Source of the DNA: Karalla daura
Lineage: Eukaryota > Chordata > Actinopteri > Chaetodontiformes > Leiognathidae
Assembly: GCA_029224185.1 (NCBI GenBank)
Contig: CM055188.1
Coordinates: 1 to 64,000 of the forward strand
Direction: 5' to 3'
Length of the DNA stretch: 64,000 nucleotides
Positions 12,244 to 26,611 of the stretch are shown here, one piece after another; positions within the stretch are counted from its first letter, which is position 1; every line of letters starts with the position of its first letter. Below the pieces are notes generated by a model. The model made no database searches and had not been told where the DNA came from. It was given only the letters and a program-made list of their open reading frames with translations. A program made the translations under genes and the position numbers.

Positions 12244-13692
12244 GTGGTCTGTCTGTGTACCGGGTTTCATGTCGATAGCTTGTACCGTATTTCACCAGCA
12301 CCTTCTCAAAGCTCATTTGGTGAATTCCCTGCTACTCTCTCTCCCCTGCTGACAGTGTCCTGCTGGAGCAGGCTGATTGATGACCTCATACAGACAAACA
12401 AACACTTCAGGCACACTCACACACACACTCGGTCTCTCTCACACATGCATGTTAATACAAAGCTATGGCCGAAAAGAGCAATTCTCCTTCGGCTTTGGCC
12501 GGGGGGGGGGGGGGGGGGCAGCTAGTGACTCGATGGTGGGCACAGGTTTCGGAGCACTCTCGAAATTTCAGCGCGCTGGAATTTTCTAGTTATTATTATA
12601 GCGAAATTTCGGTCGAGCGTATCTCGAGAACCGCTGATCGCAGACACACAAACGATACATCAAAACGTGCGGCTCGGCCCCGGCACGTGTGCTTTCCTTC
12701 GACCCCGACAAAATTCCAGTTTTTGGCCCCGCCAGGGGCCAAAAACTGGCAAAAATCAGTTAATTGGCCGCTGTGGCCAAACGATCCAGATTCTGGACAA
12801 GTTAAAAAGAAGAATTGTTCGGGACGCTCTCCCGCACGCGTTGGTATATAGCAGCCTAAAAATTGACAAAGATTGACGAAAAAATAACACTTTTTCGCCA
12901 AAAAGTGCTCAGAAAGAGCAAAAAATCCCATAAGAAATGAATGGGAAAAACCAGAAAATTCAAAAAATCGCCCTCAAACAAACATTCGCTGCCAAGCCAT
13001 ACGTTGTCGTAGAAACTTCGTTCAAACTTCAAAACGCAGGAAAACTTGTCGTCTCTGCCCGTACCCGGCAGCGTGTTGATATCTTGTGTCATTTTTCATC
13101 CAGGCCGTCTCAAAAACACGTGGGTTTGGCGTTTTTTGAAAAGTTAGAGTGGGGAGAGACCAACTGTCAGAGTGCGGGATGACTGAAAAATCACCTCTCA
13201 TTTTGCTCTTTTCACGCTGCTCCCGGCCAAACCGTAAGCAGTAGACAAATTCTTTTTTCCACTTTTGTAGGCAAATTTGTGCTCTCTCGTGCGATGCCGG
13301 CCATAAACCTGAGCGCTTTGTAAAATTTAAACGGCGAGCCTCAGAGTCAGGCCAGCGCAGCCTCTTCTCTCCATAAGCCCCCATTCATTTTCCAACCGCT
13401 GCGATCAAAGTTAAACTTTACACTTCTACTCGCGACTGTGGCCTCAGTTTTCATAGTAGACACACCAAATCGCATCAGGGCGTTCCTGAGACTGTCCCCT
13501 GCGTGACGGTGTGTTTGTATTGCAGATAGGTGCAAGCGTTGTCTCCCTAGAGCCAAATATTTAGCACTTGGGCAATTTCGCTTTTTCCCATAAGAATGAA
13601 TGGGAAAATCGGAACGCCTCAAACAAAAATGCGTTACGTCGCCATCCTTTGAGGTAGAAACTTCATTTTAATTTCAAAAATTCAAGAAACTT
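12244..13692 (+). repeat. L monomer, 1,449 bp
   Basis: Complete L unit with a very long uninterrupted G-run near 12500-12518, no hairpin minisatellite copy, and the 15-bp inverted repeat beginning near 12716. The left part resembles the L unit at 37478. Confidence 0.92.
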
Positions 13693-14757
13693 GTGGTCTG
13701 TCTATGTACCGACTTTCATGTTGATAGCTTGTACCGTTTTTCACCAGCACTTTGTCAAACACACTTTGGTCAAAATGACACAGACCAAGGGTCTGCAGAC
13801 TGTCGCCGTCGTCATGGCAACCGCAGCTTTGTATGGGGCCCTTATGGAAAAAAACCTTTAAATCGCGACTGTGGGCAAACGATCCAGATTCTGGACAAGT
13901 TGAATAGAAGATTTGTTCGGGACGCTCTCCCGCACGCGTTGGTGTATAACAATCCGAAATCGGACAAAGATTGACGAAAAAATAACACTTTTTGTCTAAA
14001 AAGTTTTCAGAAGGAGCAAAAAATCCCATAAGAAATGAATGGGAAAATCCAGAAAATTCAAAAAATCACCCTCAAACAAACGTTCGCTGGAAAGCCGTGC
14101 GTCGATGTAGAAACTTCATTCAAACTCCAAAACGCAGGAAAACTTGTCGTCTCTGCCCGTACCCGACAGCGTGTCGATACCTTGTATGGTTTTTCATCCA
14201 GGGCCTCTCAAAAACATGTGGGTTTGGCGTTTTCGATGCAGCTCGAGTGGGGAGAGACCAACTGTCAATTTGGGATCGCTGAAGAATCACCTCTCATTTT
14301 GCTCTTTTCACGCTGCTCCCGGCCAAACCGTAAGCAGTAGACAAATTCTTTTTTCCAGTTTCGTAGGTTAATTTGTGCTCTCTCGTGCGATGGCGGCCAT
14401 AAACCTGAGCGCTTTGTAAAATTCAAACGGCGAGCCTCAGAGTCAGGCAAGCGCAGCCTCTCCTCTCCATAAGGCCCCATTCATTTTCTGACCACTGCGA
14501 TCAAAGTTAAACTTTACACTTCTACTCGCGACTGTGGCCTCAGTTTTCATAGTAGACACACCAAATTATGTATGTAATAATGTATTGCAGATAGGTGCGA
14601 GCGTTGTCTCCCAAGAGCCAAATGTTTAGCACTTGGCCAATTTCGCTTTTTCCCATAAGAATGAATGGGAAAATCGGAACGCCTCAAACAAAAATGCGTT
14701 ACGTCGCCATCCTTTGAGGTAGAAACTTCATTTTAATTTCAAAAATTCAAGAAACTT
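13693..14757 (+). repeat. S monomer, 1,065 bp, with a local rearrangement
   Basis: S unit 31 bp shorter than standard. Near 14566-14585 the usual CGCATCAGGGCGTTCC...GTGTGTT segment is replaced by a short AT-rich TATGTATGTAATAATG stretch. Confidence 0.9.
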
Positions 14758-16279
14758 GTGGTCTGTCTGTGTACCGGGTTTCATGTCGATAGCTTGTATC
14801 GTTTTTCACCAGCACCTTCTCAAAGCTCGTTTGGTGAATTCCCTGCTACTCTCTCTCCCCTGCTGACAGTGTCCTGCTGGCGCAGGCTGACTGATGACCT
14901 CATACAGACACACAAACACTTCAGGCAAATCACACACACACTCGGTCTCTCTCACACATGCATGTTCATACAAAGTTATGGCCGAAAAGAGCAATTCTCC
15001 TTCGGCTCTGGCAGGGGTGCGGGGGGGGGGTTGGGGCAGCTAGTGACTCGATGGTGGGCACAGGTTTCGGAGCACTCTCGAAATTTCAGCGCGCTGGAAT
15101 TTTCTAGTTATTATTATTAGTGCTCCGAAAGGGAGCACTATTACTCTCCACCGTGTTTATTCTTCTTATTATTATTATTATTATTATAGCGAAATTTCGG
15201 TCGAGCGTATCTCGAGAACCGCTGATCGCAGACACACAAACCATACATCAAAACGTGCGGCTCGGCCCCGGCAAGTGTGCTTTCCTTCGACCCCGACAAA
15301 ATTCCAGTTTTTGGCCCCGCCAGGGGCCAAAAACTGGCAAAATCAGTTAATTGGCCGCTGTGGCCAAACCATCCAGATTCTGGACAAGTTAAAAAGAAGA
15401 ATTGTTCGGGACGCTCTCCCGCACGCGTTGGTATATAGCAGCCTAAAAATTGACAAAGATTGACGAAAAAATAACACTTTTTAGCCAAAAAGTGCTCAGA
15501 AAGAGCAAAAAATCCCATAAGAAATGAATGGGAAAAACCAGAAAAATCCAAAAATCGCCCTCAAACAAACATTCGCTGCCAAGCCATACGTTGTCGTAGA
15601 AACTTCGTTCAAACTTCAAAACGTAGGAAAACTTGTCGTCTCTGCCCGTACCCGACAGCGTGTTGATACCTTGTGTCGTTTTTCATCCAGGCCGTCTCAA
15701 AAACACGTGGATTTGGCGTTTTTTGAAAAGTTAGAGTGGGGAGAGACCAACTGTCAGAGTGCGGGATGACTGAAAAATCACCTCTCATTTTGCTCTTTTC
15801 ACGCTGCTCCCGGCCAAACCGTAAGCAGTAGACAAATTCTTTTTTCCAGTTTTGTAGGCAAATTTGTGCTCTCTCGTGCGATGCCGGCCATAAACCTGAG
15901 CGCTTTGTAAAATTTAAACGGCGAGCCTCAGAGTCAGGCCAGCGCAGCCTCTTCTCTCCATAAGGCCCCATTCATTTTCCAACCACTGCGATCAAAGTTA
16001 AACTTTACACTTCTACTCGCGACTGTGGCCTCAGTTTTCATCATACACACACCAAATCACATCAGGGCGTTCCTCCGACTGTCCCCTGTGTGACGGTGTG
16101 TTCATATTGCAGATAGGTGCAAGCGTTGTCTCCCTAGAGCCAAATGTTTAGCACTTGGGCAATTTCGCTTTTTCCCATAAGAATGAATGGGGAAATCGGA
16201 ACGCCTCAAACAAAAATGCACTACGTCGCCATACTTTGAGGTAGAAACTTCATTTTAATTTCAAAAATTCAAGAAACTT
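14758..16279 (+). repeat. L monomer, 1,522 bp, one hairpin-minisatellite copy
   Basis: Complete L unit. The left part, with the rare CTGGCGCAGG and CAGGCAAATCACAC variants, matches the L units at 580 and 40065. Confidence 0.92.
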
Positions 16280-17349
16280 GTGGTCTGTCTATGTACCGAC
16301 TTTCATGTTGATAGCTTGTACCGTTTTTGACCAGCACTTTGTCGAACACACTTTGGTCAAAATGACACAGACCAAGGGTCTGCAGACTGTCGCCGTCGTC
16401 ATGGCAACCGCAGCTTTATATGGGGCCCTTATGGAAAAAAACCTTTAAATCGCGACTGTGGGCAAACGATCCAGATTCTGGACAAGTTGAATAGAAGATT
16501 TGTTCGGGACGCTCTCCTGCACGCGTTGGTGTATAACAATCAGAAATCGGACAAAGAATGACGAAAAAATAACACTTTTTGGCTAAAAAGTTTTCCGAAG
16601 GAGCAAAAAATCCCATAAGAAATGAATGGGAAAATCCAGAAAATTCAAAAAATCACCCTCAAACAAACATTCGCTGTAAAGCCGTGCGTTGATGTAGAAA
16701 CTTCACTCAAACTCCAAAACGCTGGAAAACTTGTGGTCTCTGCCCGTACCCGACAGCGTGTCGATACCTTGTATGGTTTTTCATCCAGGCCCTCTCAAAA
16801 ACACGTGGGTTTGGCGTTTTTGATGCAGCTCGAGTGGGGAGAGACCAACTGTCAATTTGGGATCGCTGAAGAATCACCTCTCATTTTGCTCTTTTCACGC
16901 TGCTCCCGGCCAAACCGTAAGCAGTAGACAAATTCTTTTTTCCACTTTTGTAGGCAAATTTGTGCTTTCTCGTGCCATGCCGGCCATAAACCTGAGCGCT
17001 TTGTAAAATTTAAACGGCGAGCCTCAGAGTCAGGCCAGCGCAGCCTCTTCTCTCCATAAGCCGTAAGTTAAACTTTACACTTCTACTCGCGACTGTGGCC
17101 TCAGTTTTCATAGTAGACACACCAAATCGCATCAGGGCGTTCCTGAGACTGTCCCCTGCGTGACGATGTGTTTGTATTGCAGATAGGTGCAAGCGTTGTC
17201 TCCCTAGAGCCAAATGTTTAGCACTTGGGCAATTTCGCTTTTTCCCATAAGAATGAATGGGGAAATCGGAACGCCTCAAACAAAAATGCGCTACGTCGCC
17301 ATACTTTGAGATAGAAACTTCATTTTAATTTCAAAAATTCACGAAACCT
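16280..17349 (+). repeat. S monomer, 1,070 bp, 26-bp deletion
   Basis: S unit that lacks 26 bp at about 17063 (CCATAAGCC joined to GTAAGTTAAAC). The rest is nearly the same as the S unit at 2740. Confidence 0.9.
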
Positions 17350-18917
17350 GTGGTCTGTCTGTGCACCGGGTTTCATGTCGATAGCTTGTATCGTTTTTCA
17401 CCAGCACCTTCTCAAAGCTCATTTGGTGAATTCCCTGCTACTCTCTCTCCCCTGCTGACAGTGTCCTGCTGGAGCAGGCTGACTGATGACCTCATACAGA
17501 CACACAAACACTTCAGGCACACTCACACACACACTCGGTCTCTCTCACACATGCATGTTAATACAAAGTTATGGCCGAAAAGAGCAATACTCCTTCGGCT
17601 CTGGCGGGGGGGTGAGTTGGGGCAGCTAGTGACTCGATGGTGGGCACAGGTTTCGGAGCACTCTCGAAATTTCAGCGCGCTGGAATTTTCTAGTTAGTGC
17701 TCCGAAAGGGAGCACTATTACTCTCCACCGTGTTTATTCTTCTTATTATTAGTGCTCCGAAAGGGAGCACTATTACTCTCCACCGTGTTTATTCTTCTTA
17801 TTATTATTATTATTATTATTATTATAGCGAAATTTCGGTCGAGCGTATCTCGAGAACCGCTGATCGCAGACACACAAACCATACATCAAAACGTGCGGCT
17901 CGGCCCCGGCAAGTGTGCTTTCCTTCGACCCCGACAAAATTCCAGTTTTTGGCCCCGCCAGGGGCCAAAAACTGGCAAAATCAGTTAATTGGCCGCTGTG
18001 GCCAAACCATCCAGATTCTGGACAAGTTAAAAAGAAGAATTGTTCGGGACGCTCTCCCGCACGCGTTGGTATATAGCAGCCTAAAAATTGACAAAGATTG
18101 ACGAAAAAATAACACTTTTTAGCCAAAAAGTGCTCAGAAAGAGCAAAAAATCCCATAAGAAATGAATGGGAAAAACCAGAAAATTCAAAAAATCGCCCTC
18201 AAACAAACATTCGCTGCCAAGCCATACGTTGTCGTAGAAACTTCGTTTAAACTTCAAAACGCAGGAAAACTTGTCGTCTCTGCCCGTACCCGACAGCGTG
18301 TTGATACCTTGTGTCGTTTTTCATCCAGGCCGTCTCAAAAACACGTGGGTTTGGCGTTTTTTGAAAAGTTAGAGTGGGGAGAGACCAACTGTCAGAGTGC
18401 AGGATGACTGAAAAATCACCTCTCATTTTGCTCTTTTCACGCTGCTCCCGGCCAAACCGTAAGCAGTAGACAAATTCTTTTTTCCAGTTTTGTAGGCAAA
18501 TTTGTGCTCTCTCATGCGATGCCGGCCATAAACCGGAGCGCTTTGTAAAATTTAAACGGCGAGCCTCAGAGTCAGGCCAGCGCAGCCTCTTCTCTCCATA
18601 AGGCCCCATTCATTTTCCAACCACTGCGATCAAAGTTAAACTTTACACTTCTACTCGCGACTGTGGCCTCAGTTTTCATTCAACACACACCAAATCGCAT
18701 CAGGGCGTTCCTCAGACTGTCCCCTGCGTGACGGTGTGTTCATATTGCAGATAGGTGCAAGTGTTGTCTCCCTAGAGCCAAATGTTTAGCACTTGGGCAA
18801 TTTCGCTTTTTCCCATAAGAATGAATGGGGAAATCGGAACTCCTCAAACAAAAATGCGCTACGTCACCATACTTTGAGGTAGAAACTTCATTTTAATTTT
18901 AAAAATTCAAGAAACTT
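17350..18917 (+). repeat. L monomer, 1,568 bp, two hairpin-minisatellite copies
   Basis: Complete L unit. Hairpin minisatellite copies begin at about 17696 and 17751, followed by a long (TTA)n. Confidence 0.92.
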
Positions 18918-20013
18918 GTGGTCTGTCTGTGTACCGAGTTTCATGTCGATAGCTTGTATCGTTTTTCACCAGCACCTTCTCAAACACACTTTGGTCAAAA
19001 TGACACAGACCAAGGGTCTGCAGACAGTCACCGTCGTCATGGCAACCGCTGCTTTATATGGGGCCCTTATGGAAAAAAACATTTAAATCGCGACTGTGGG
19101 CAAACGATCCAGATTCTGGACAAGTTGAATAGAAGATTTGTTCGGGACGCTCTCCCGCACGCGTTGGTGTATAACAATCCGAAATCGGACAAAGATTGAC
19201 GAAAAAATAACACTTTTTGGCTAAAAAGTTTTCCGAAGGAGCAAAAAATCCCATAAGAAATGAATGGGAAAATCCAGAAAATTCAAAAGATCACCCTCAA
19301 ACAAACATTCGCTGTAAAGCCGTGCGTTGATGTAGAAACTTCATTCAAACTCTAAAACGCTGGAAAACTTGTGGTCTCTGCCCGTACCCGACAGCGTGTC
19401 GATACCTTGTATGGTTTTTCATCCAGGCCCTCTCAAAAACACGTGGGTTTGGCGTTTTCGATGCAGCTCGAGTGGGGAGAGACCAACTGTGAATTTGGGA
19501 TCGCTGAAGAATCACCTCTCATTTTGCTCTTTTCACGCTGCTCCTGGCCAAACCGTAAGCAGTAGACAAATTCTTTTTTCCACTTTTGTAGGTAAATTTG
19601 TGCTCTCTCGTGCGATGCTGGCCATTAACCTGAGCGCTTTGTAAAATTTAAACGGCGAGCCTCAGAGTCAGGCCAGCGCAGCCTCTTCTCTCCATAAGCC
19701 CCCATTCATTTTCCAACCACTGCAATCAAAGTTAAACTTTACACTTCTACTTGCGACTGTGGCCTCAGTTTTCATAGTAGACACACCAAATCGCATCAGG
19801 GCGTTCCTGAGACTGTCCCCTGCGTGACGGTGTGTTCGAATTGTAGATAGGTGCAAGCGTTGTCTCACTAGAGCCAAATGTTTAGCACTTGGGCAATTTC
19901 GCTTTTTCCCATAAGAATGAATGGGAAAATCGGAACGCCTCAAACAAAAATGCGCTACGTCGCCATACTTTGAGGTAGAAACTTTATTTTAATTTCAAAA
20001 ATTCAAGGAACTT
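18918..20013 (+). repeat. S monomer, 1,096 bp
   Basis: Complete S unit, a close relative of the S unit at 7406. Confidence 0.92.
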
Positions 20014-21512
20014 GTGGTCTGTCTGTGTACCGAGTTTCATGTTGAGAACTTGTATCGTTTTTCACCAGCACCTTCTCAAAGCTCATTTGGTGAATTCCCT
20101 GCTACTCTCTCTCCCCTGCTGACAGTGTCCTGCTGGAGCAGGCTGACTGATGACCTCATACAGACACACAAACACTTCAGGCACACTCACACACACACTC
20201 GGTCTCTCTCACACATGCATGTTCATACAAAGCTATGGCCGAAAAGAGGAATTCTCCTTCGGCTCTGGCGGGGATGGGGGGGGGTTGGGGCAGCTAGTGA
20301 CTCGATGGTGGGCACAGGTTTCGGAGCACTCTCGAAATTTCAGCGCGCTGGAATTTTCTAGTTAGTGCTCCGAAAAGGAGCACTATTATTCTACACCGTG
20401 TTTATTCTTCTTATTATTATAGCGAAATTTCGGTCGAGCGTATCTCGAGAACCGCTGATCGCAGACACACAAACGATACATCAAAACGTGCGGCTCGGCC
20501 CCGGCAAGTGTGCTTTCCTTCGACCCCGACAAAATTCCAGTTTTTGGCCCCGCCAGGGGCCAAAAACTGGCAAAATCAGTTAATTGGCCGCTGTCGCCAA
20601 ACCATCCAGATTCTGGACAAGTTAAAAAGAAGAATTGTTCGGGACGCTCTCCCGCACGCGTTGGTATATAGCAGCCTAAAAATTGACAAAGATTGACGAA
20701 AAAATAACACTTTTTAGCCAAAAAGTGCTCAGAAAGAGCAAAAAATCCCATAAGAAATGAATGGGAAAAACCAGAAAATTCAAAAAATCGCCCTCAAACA
20801 AACATTCGCTGCCAAGCCATACGTTGTCGTAGAAACTTCGTTTGAACTTCAAAACGCAGGAAAACTTGTCGTCTCTGCCCGTACCCGACAGCGTGTTGAT
20901 ACCTTGTGTCGTTTTTCATCCAGGCCGTCTCAAAAACACGTGGGTTTGGCGTTTTTTGAAAAGTTAGAGTGGGGAGAGACCAACTGTCAGAGTGCGGGAT
21001 GACTGAAAAATCACCTCTCATTTTGCTCTTTTCACGCTGCTCCCGGCCAAACCGTAAGCAGTAGACAAATTCTTTTTTCCACTTTTGTAGGCAAATTTGT
21101 GCTCTCTCATGCGATGCCGGCCATAAACCGGAGCGCTTTGTAAAATTTAAACGGCGAGCCTCAGAGTCAGGCCAGCGCAGCCTCTTCTCTCCATAAGCCC
21201 CCATTCATTTTCCAACCGCTGCGATCAAAGTTAAACTTTACACTTCTACTCGCGACTGTGGCCTCAGTTTTCATAGTAGACACACCAAATCGCATCAGGG
21301 CGTTCCTCAGACTGTCCCCTGCGTGACGGTGTGTTCGTATTGCAGATAGGTGCAGGTGTTGTCTCCCTAGAGCCAAATGTTTAGCACTTGGGCAATTTCG
21401 CTTTTCCCCATAAGAATGAATGGGAAAATCGGAACGCCTCAAACAAAAATGCGCTACGTCGCCATACTTTGAGGTAGAAACTTCATTTTAATTTCAAAAA
21501 TTCAAGAAACTT
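20014..21512 (+). repeat. L monomer, 1,499 bp, one hairpin-minisatellite copy
   Basis: Complete L unit. It carries the AAAAGGAGCAC variant of the hairpin minisatellite and the TTGAGAACTTGTATCG variant shared with the L unit at 36032. It is followed by a second L unit. Confidence 0.92.
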
Positions 21513-22961
21513 GTGGTCTGTCTGTGTACCCGGTTTCATGTCGATAGCTTGTGTTGTTTTTCACCAGCACCTTCTCAAAGCTCATTTGGTGAATTCCCTG
21601 CTACTCTCTCTCCCCTGCTGACAGTGTCCTGCTGGAGCAGGCTGACTGATGACCTCATACAGACACACAAACAATTCAGCCACACTCACACACACACTCG
21701 GTCTCTCTCATACATGCATGTTAATACAAAGTTATGGCTGAAACGAGCAATTCTCCTTCGGCTCTGGCGGGGGGGGGGGGGGGGCAGCTAGTGACTCGAT
21801 GGTGGGCACAGGTTTCGGAGCACTCTCGAAATTTCAGCGCGCTGGAATTTTCTAGTTATTATTATTATAGCGAAATTTCGGTCGAGCGTATCTCGAGAAC
21901 CGCTGATCGCAGACACACAAACCATACATCAAAACGTGCGGCTCGGCCCCGGCAAGTGTGCTTTCCTTCGACCCCGACAAAATTCCAGTTTTTGGCCCCG
22001 CCAGGGGCCAAAAACTGGCAAAAATCAGTTAATTGGCCGCTGTGGCCAAACCATCCAGATTCTGGACAAGTTAAAAAGAAGAATTGTTCGGGACGCTCTC
22101 CCGCACGCGTTGGTATATAGCAGCCTAAAAATTGACAAAGATTGACGAAAAAATAACACTTTTTAGCCAAAAAGTGCTCAGAAAGAGCAAAAAATCCCAT
22201 AAGAAATGAATGGGAAAAACCAGAAAATTCAAAAAATCGCCCTCAAACAAACATTCGCTGCCAAGCCATACATTGTCGTAGAAACTTCGTTCAAACTTCA
22301 AAACGTAGGAAAACTTGTCGTCTCTGCCCGTACCCGGCAGCGTGTTGATATCTTGTGTCGTTTTTCATCCAGGCCGTCTCAAAAACACGTGGGTTTGGCG
22401 TTTTTTGAAAAGTTAGAGTGGGGAGAGACCAACTGTCAGAGTGCGGGATGACTGAAAAATCACCTCTCATTTTGCTCTTTTCACGCTGCTCCCGGCCAAA
22501 CCGTAAGCAGTAGACAAATTCTTTTTTCCACTTTTGTAGGCAAATTTGTGCTCTCTCGTGCGATGCCGGCCATAAACCTGAGCGCTTTGTAAAATTTAAA
22601 CGGCGAGCCTCAGAGTCAGGCCAGCGCAGCCTCTTCTCTCCATAAGGCCCCATTCATTTTCCGATCACTGCGATCAAAGTTAAACTTTACACTTCTACTC
22701 GCGACTGTGGCCTCAGTTTTCATCATACACACACCAAATCACATCAGGGCGTTCCTGAGACTGTCCCCTGCGTGACGGCGTGTTCATATTGCAGATAGGT
22801 GCAAGTGTTGTCTCCCTAGAGCCAACTGTTTAGCACTTGGGCAATTTCGCTTTTTCCCATAAGAATGAATGGGAAAATCGGAACGCCTCAAACAAAAATG
22901 CGCTACGTCGCCATACTTTGAGGTACAAACTTCATTTCAATTTCAAAAATTCAAGAAACTT
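21513..22961 (+). repeat. L monomer, 1,449 bp
   Basis: Complete L unit, second of a consecutive L-L pair. No hairpin minisatellite copy, and a long G-run near 21768-21784. Confidence 0.92.
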
Positions 22962-24057
22962 GTGGTGTGTCTGTGTACCGAGTTTCATGTCGATAGCTTG
23001 TATCGTTTTTCACCAGCACCTTCTCAAACACACTTTGGCCAAAATGACACAGACCAAGGGTCTGCAGACAGTCACCGTCGTCATGGCAACCGCTGCTTTA
23101 TATGGGGCCCTTATGGAAAAAAACCTTTAAATCGCGACTGTGGGCAAACGATCCAGATTCTGGACAAGTTGAATAGAAGATTTGTTCGGGACGCTCTCAG
23201 GCACGCGTTGGTGTATAACAATCCGAAATCGGACAAAGATTGACGAAAAAATAACACTTTTTGGCTAAAAAGTTTTCCGAAGGAGCAAAAAATCCCATAA
23301 GAAATGAATGGGAAAATCCAGAAAATTCAAAAAATCACCCTCAAACAAACATTCGCTGTAAAGCCGTGCGTTGATGTAGAAACTTCATTCAAACTCTAAA
23401 ACGCTGGAAAACTTGTGGTCTCTGCCCGTACCCGACAGCGTGTCGATACCTTGTATGGTTTTTCATCCAGGCCCTCTCAAAAACACGTGGGTTTGGCGTT
23501 TTCGATGCAGCTCGAGTGGGGAGAGACCAACTGTCAATTTGGGATCGCTGAAGAATCACTTCTCATTTTGCTCTTTTCACGCTGCTCCTGGCCAAACCGT
23601 AAGCAGTAGACAAATTCTTTTTTCCACTTTTGTAGGCAAATTTGTGCTCTCTCGTGCGATGCTGGCCATAAACCTGAGCGCTTTGTAAAATTTAAACGGC
23701 GAACCTCAGAGTCAGGCCAGCGCAGCCTCTTCTCTCCATAAGCCCCCATTCATTTTCCAACCACTGCGATCAAAGTTAAACTTTACAATTCTACTCGCGA
23801 CTGTGGCCTCAGTTTTCATTGTACACACACCAAATCGCATCAGGGTGTTCCTGAGACTGTCCCCTGCGTGACGGTGTGTTCGAATTGTAGATAGGTGCAA
23901 GCGTTGTCTCCCTAGAGCCAAATGTTTAGCACTTGGGCAATTTCGCTTTTTCCCATAAGAATGAATAAGAAAATCGGAACGCCTCAAACAAAAATGCGCT
24001 ACGTCGCCATACTTTGAGATAGAAACTTAATTTTAATTTCAAAAATTCAAGAAACCT
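22962..24057 (+). repeat. S monomer, 1,096 bp
   Basis: Complete S unit with the anchor variant GTGGTGTGTC and the CTCTCAGGCACGCG variant. Confidence 0.92.
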
Positions 24058-25515
24058 GTGGTCTGTCTGTGTACCAGGTTTCATGTCGATAGCTTGTACC
24101 GTTTTTCACCAGCACCTTCTCAAAGCTCATTTGTTGAATTCCCTGCTACTCTCTCTCCCCTGCTGACAGTGTCCTGCTGGAGCAGGCTGACTGATGACCT
24201 CATACAGACACACAAACACTTCAGGCACACTCACACACACACTCGGTCTCTCTCATACATGCATGTTAATACAAAGTTATGGCTGAAAAGAGCAATTCTC
24301 CTTCGGCTCTGGCGGGGGGGTGGGGGGGGGTTGGGGCAGCTAGTGACTCTATGGTGGGCACAGGTTTCGGAGCACTCTCGAAATTTCAGCGCGCTGGAAT
24401 TTTCTAGTTATTATTATTATTATAGCGAAATTTCGGTCGAGCGTATCTCGAGAACCGCTGATCGCAGACACACAAACCATACATCAAAACGTGCGGCTCG
24501 GCCCCGGCAAGTGTGCTTTCCTTCGACCCCGACAAAATTCCAGTTTTTGGCCCCGCCAGGGGCCAAAAACTGGCAAAATCAGTTAATTGGCCGCTGTGGC
24601 CAAACCATCCAGATTCTGGACAAGTTAAAAAGAAGAATTGTTCGGGACGCTCTCCCGCACGCGTTGGTATATAGCAGCCTAAAAATTGACAAAGATTGAC
24701 GAAAAAATAACACTTTTTAGCCAAAAAGTGCTCAGAAAGAGCAAAAAATCCCATAAGAAATGAATGGGAAAAACCAGAAAAATCCAAAAATCGCCCTCAA
24801 ACAAACATTCGCTGCCAAGCCATACGTTGTCGTAGAAACTTCGTTCAAACTTCAAAACGTAGGAAAACTTGTCGTCTCTGCCCGTACCCGACAGCGTGTT
24901 GATACCTTGTGTCGTTTTTCATCCAGGCCGTCTCAAAAACACGTGGATTTGGCGTTTTTTGAAAAGTTAGAGTGGGGAGAGACCAACTGTCAGAGTGCGG
25001 GATGACTGAAAAATCACCTCTCATTTTGCTCTTTTCACGCTGCTCCCGGCCAAACCGTAAGCAGTAGACAAATTCTTTTTTCCAGTTTTGTAGGCAAATT
25101 TGTGCTCTCTCGTGCGATGCCGGCCATAAACCTGAGCGCTTTGTAAAATTTAAACGGCGAGCCTCAGAGTCAGGCCAGCGCAGCCTCTTCTCTCCATAAG
25201 GCCCCATTCATTTTCCAACCACTGCGATCAAAGTTAAACTTTACACTTCTACTCGCGACTGTGGCCTCAGTTTTCATCATACACACACCAAATCACATCA
25301 GGGCGTTCCTCCGACTGTCCCCTGTGTGACGGTGTGTTCATATTGCAGATAGGTGCAAGCGTTGTCTCCCTAGAGCCAAATGTTTAGCACTTGGGCAATT
25401 TTGTTGTTTCCCATAAGAATGAATGGGAAAATCAGAACGCCTCAAACAAAAATGCGCTACGTCGCCATACTTTGAGGTAGAAACTTCATTTTAATTTCAA
25501 AAATTCAAGAAACTT
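24058..25515 (+). repeat. L monomer, 1,458 bp
   Basis: Complete L unit. From about 24420 onward it appears identical to sequence 2,554 bp downstream. The first ~350 bp differ from the L unit at 26612, so one boundary of the recent duplication lies inside this unit. Confidence 0.92.
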
Positions 25516-26611
25516 GTGGTCTGTCTATGTACCGACTTTCATGTTGATAGCTTGTACTGTTTTTCACCAGCACTTTGTCAAACACACTTTGGTCAAAATG
25601 ACACAGACCAAGGGTCTGCAGACTGTCGCCGTCGTCATGGCAACCGCAGCTTTATATGGGGCCCTTATGGAAAAAAACCTTTAAATCGCGACTGTGGGCA
25701 AACGATCCAGATTCTGGACAAGTTGAATAGAAGATTTGTTCGGGACGCTCTCCCGCACGTGTTGGTGTATAACAATCCGAAATCGGACAAAGATTGACGA
25801 AAAAATAACACTTTTTGTCCAAAAAGTTTTCCGAAGGAGCAAAAAATCCCATAAGAAATGAATGGGAAAATCCAGAAAATTCAAAAAATCACCCTCAAAC
25901 AAACATTCGCTGTACAGCCGTGCATTGATGTAGAAACTTCATTCAAACTCTAAAACGCTGGAAAACTTGTGGTCTCTGCCCGTACCCGACAGCGTGTCGA
26001 TACCTTGTATGGTTTTTCATCCAGGCCCTCTCAAAAACACGTGGGTTTGGCGTTTTCGATGCAGCTCGAGTGGGGAGAGACCAACTGTCAATTTGGGATC
26101 GCTGAAGAATCACCTCTCATTTTGCTCTTTTCATGCTGCTCCCGGCCAAACCGTAAGCAGTAGACAAATTCTTTTTTCCAGTTTCGTAGGTTAATTTGTG
26201 CTCTCTCGTGCGATGGCGGCCATAAACCTGAGCGCTTTGTAAAATTCAAACGGCGAGCCTCAGAGTCAGGCAAGCGCAGCCTCTTCTCTCCATAAGGCCC
26301 CATTCATTTTCTGACCACTGCGATCAAAGTTAAACTTTACATTTCTACTCGCGACTGTGGCCTCAGTTTTCATAGTAGACACACCAAATCGCATCAGGGC
26401 GTTCCTGAGACTGTCCCCTGCGTGACGGTGTGTTTGTATTGCAGATAGGTGCGAGCGTTGTCTCCCAAGAGCCAATTGTTTAGCACTTGGCCAATTTCGC
26501 TTTTTCCCATAAGAATGAATGGGAAAATCGGAACGCCTCAAACAAAAATGCGTTACGTCGCCATCCTTTGAGGTAGAAACTTCATTTTAATTTAAAAAAT
26601 TCAAGAAACTT
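25516..26611 (+). repeat. S monomer, 1,096 bp
   Basis: Complete S unit. Appears identical to 28070-29165, including the rare GTCCAAAAAGTTTTCC, GTACAGCCGTGC and TCATGCTGCTCC variants. Confidence 0.92.

Noticed and set aside
24058..24699. A plus-strand frame of 213 codons across an L cassette (also 26612 and 29166).
   Set aside because: It runs through the G-tract and (TTA)n microsatellite and starts at a non-ATG codon. Its length changes with microsatellite length, as expected for chance openness.
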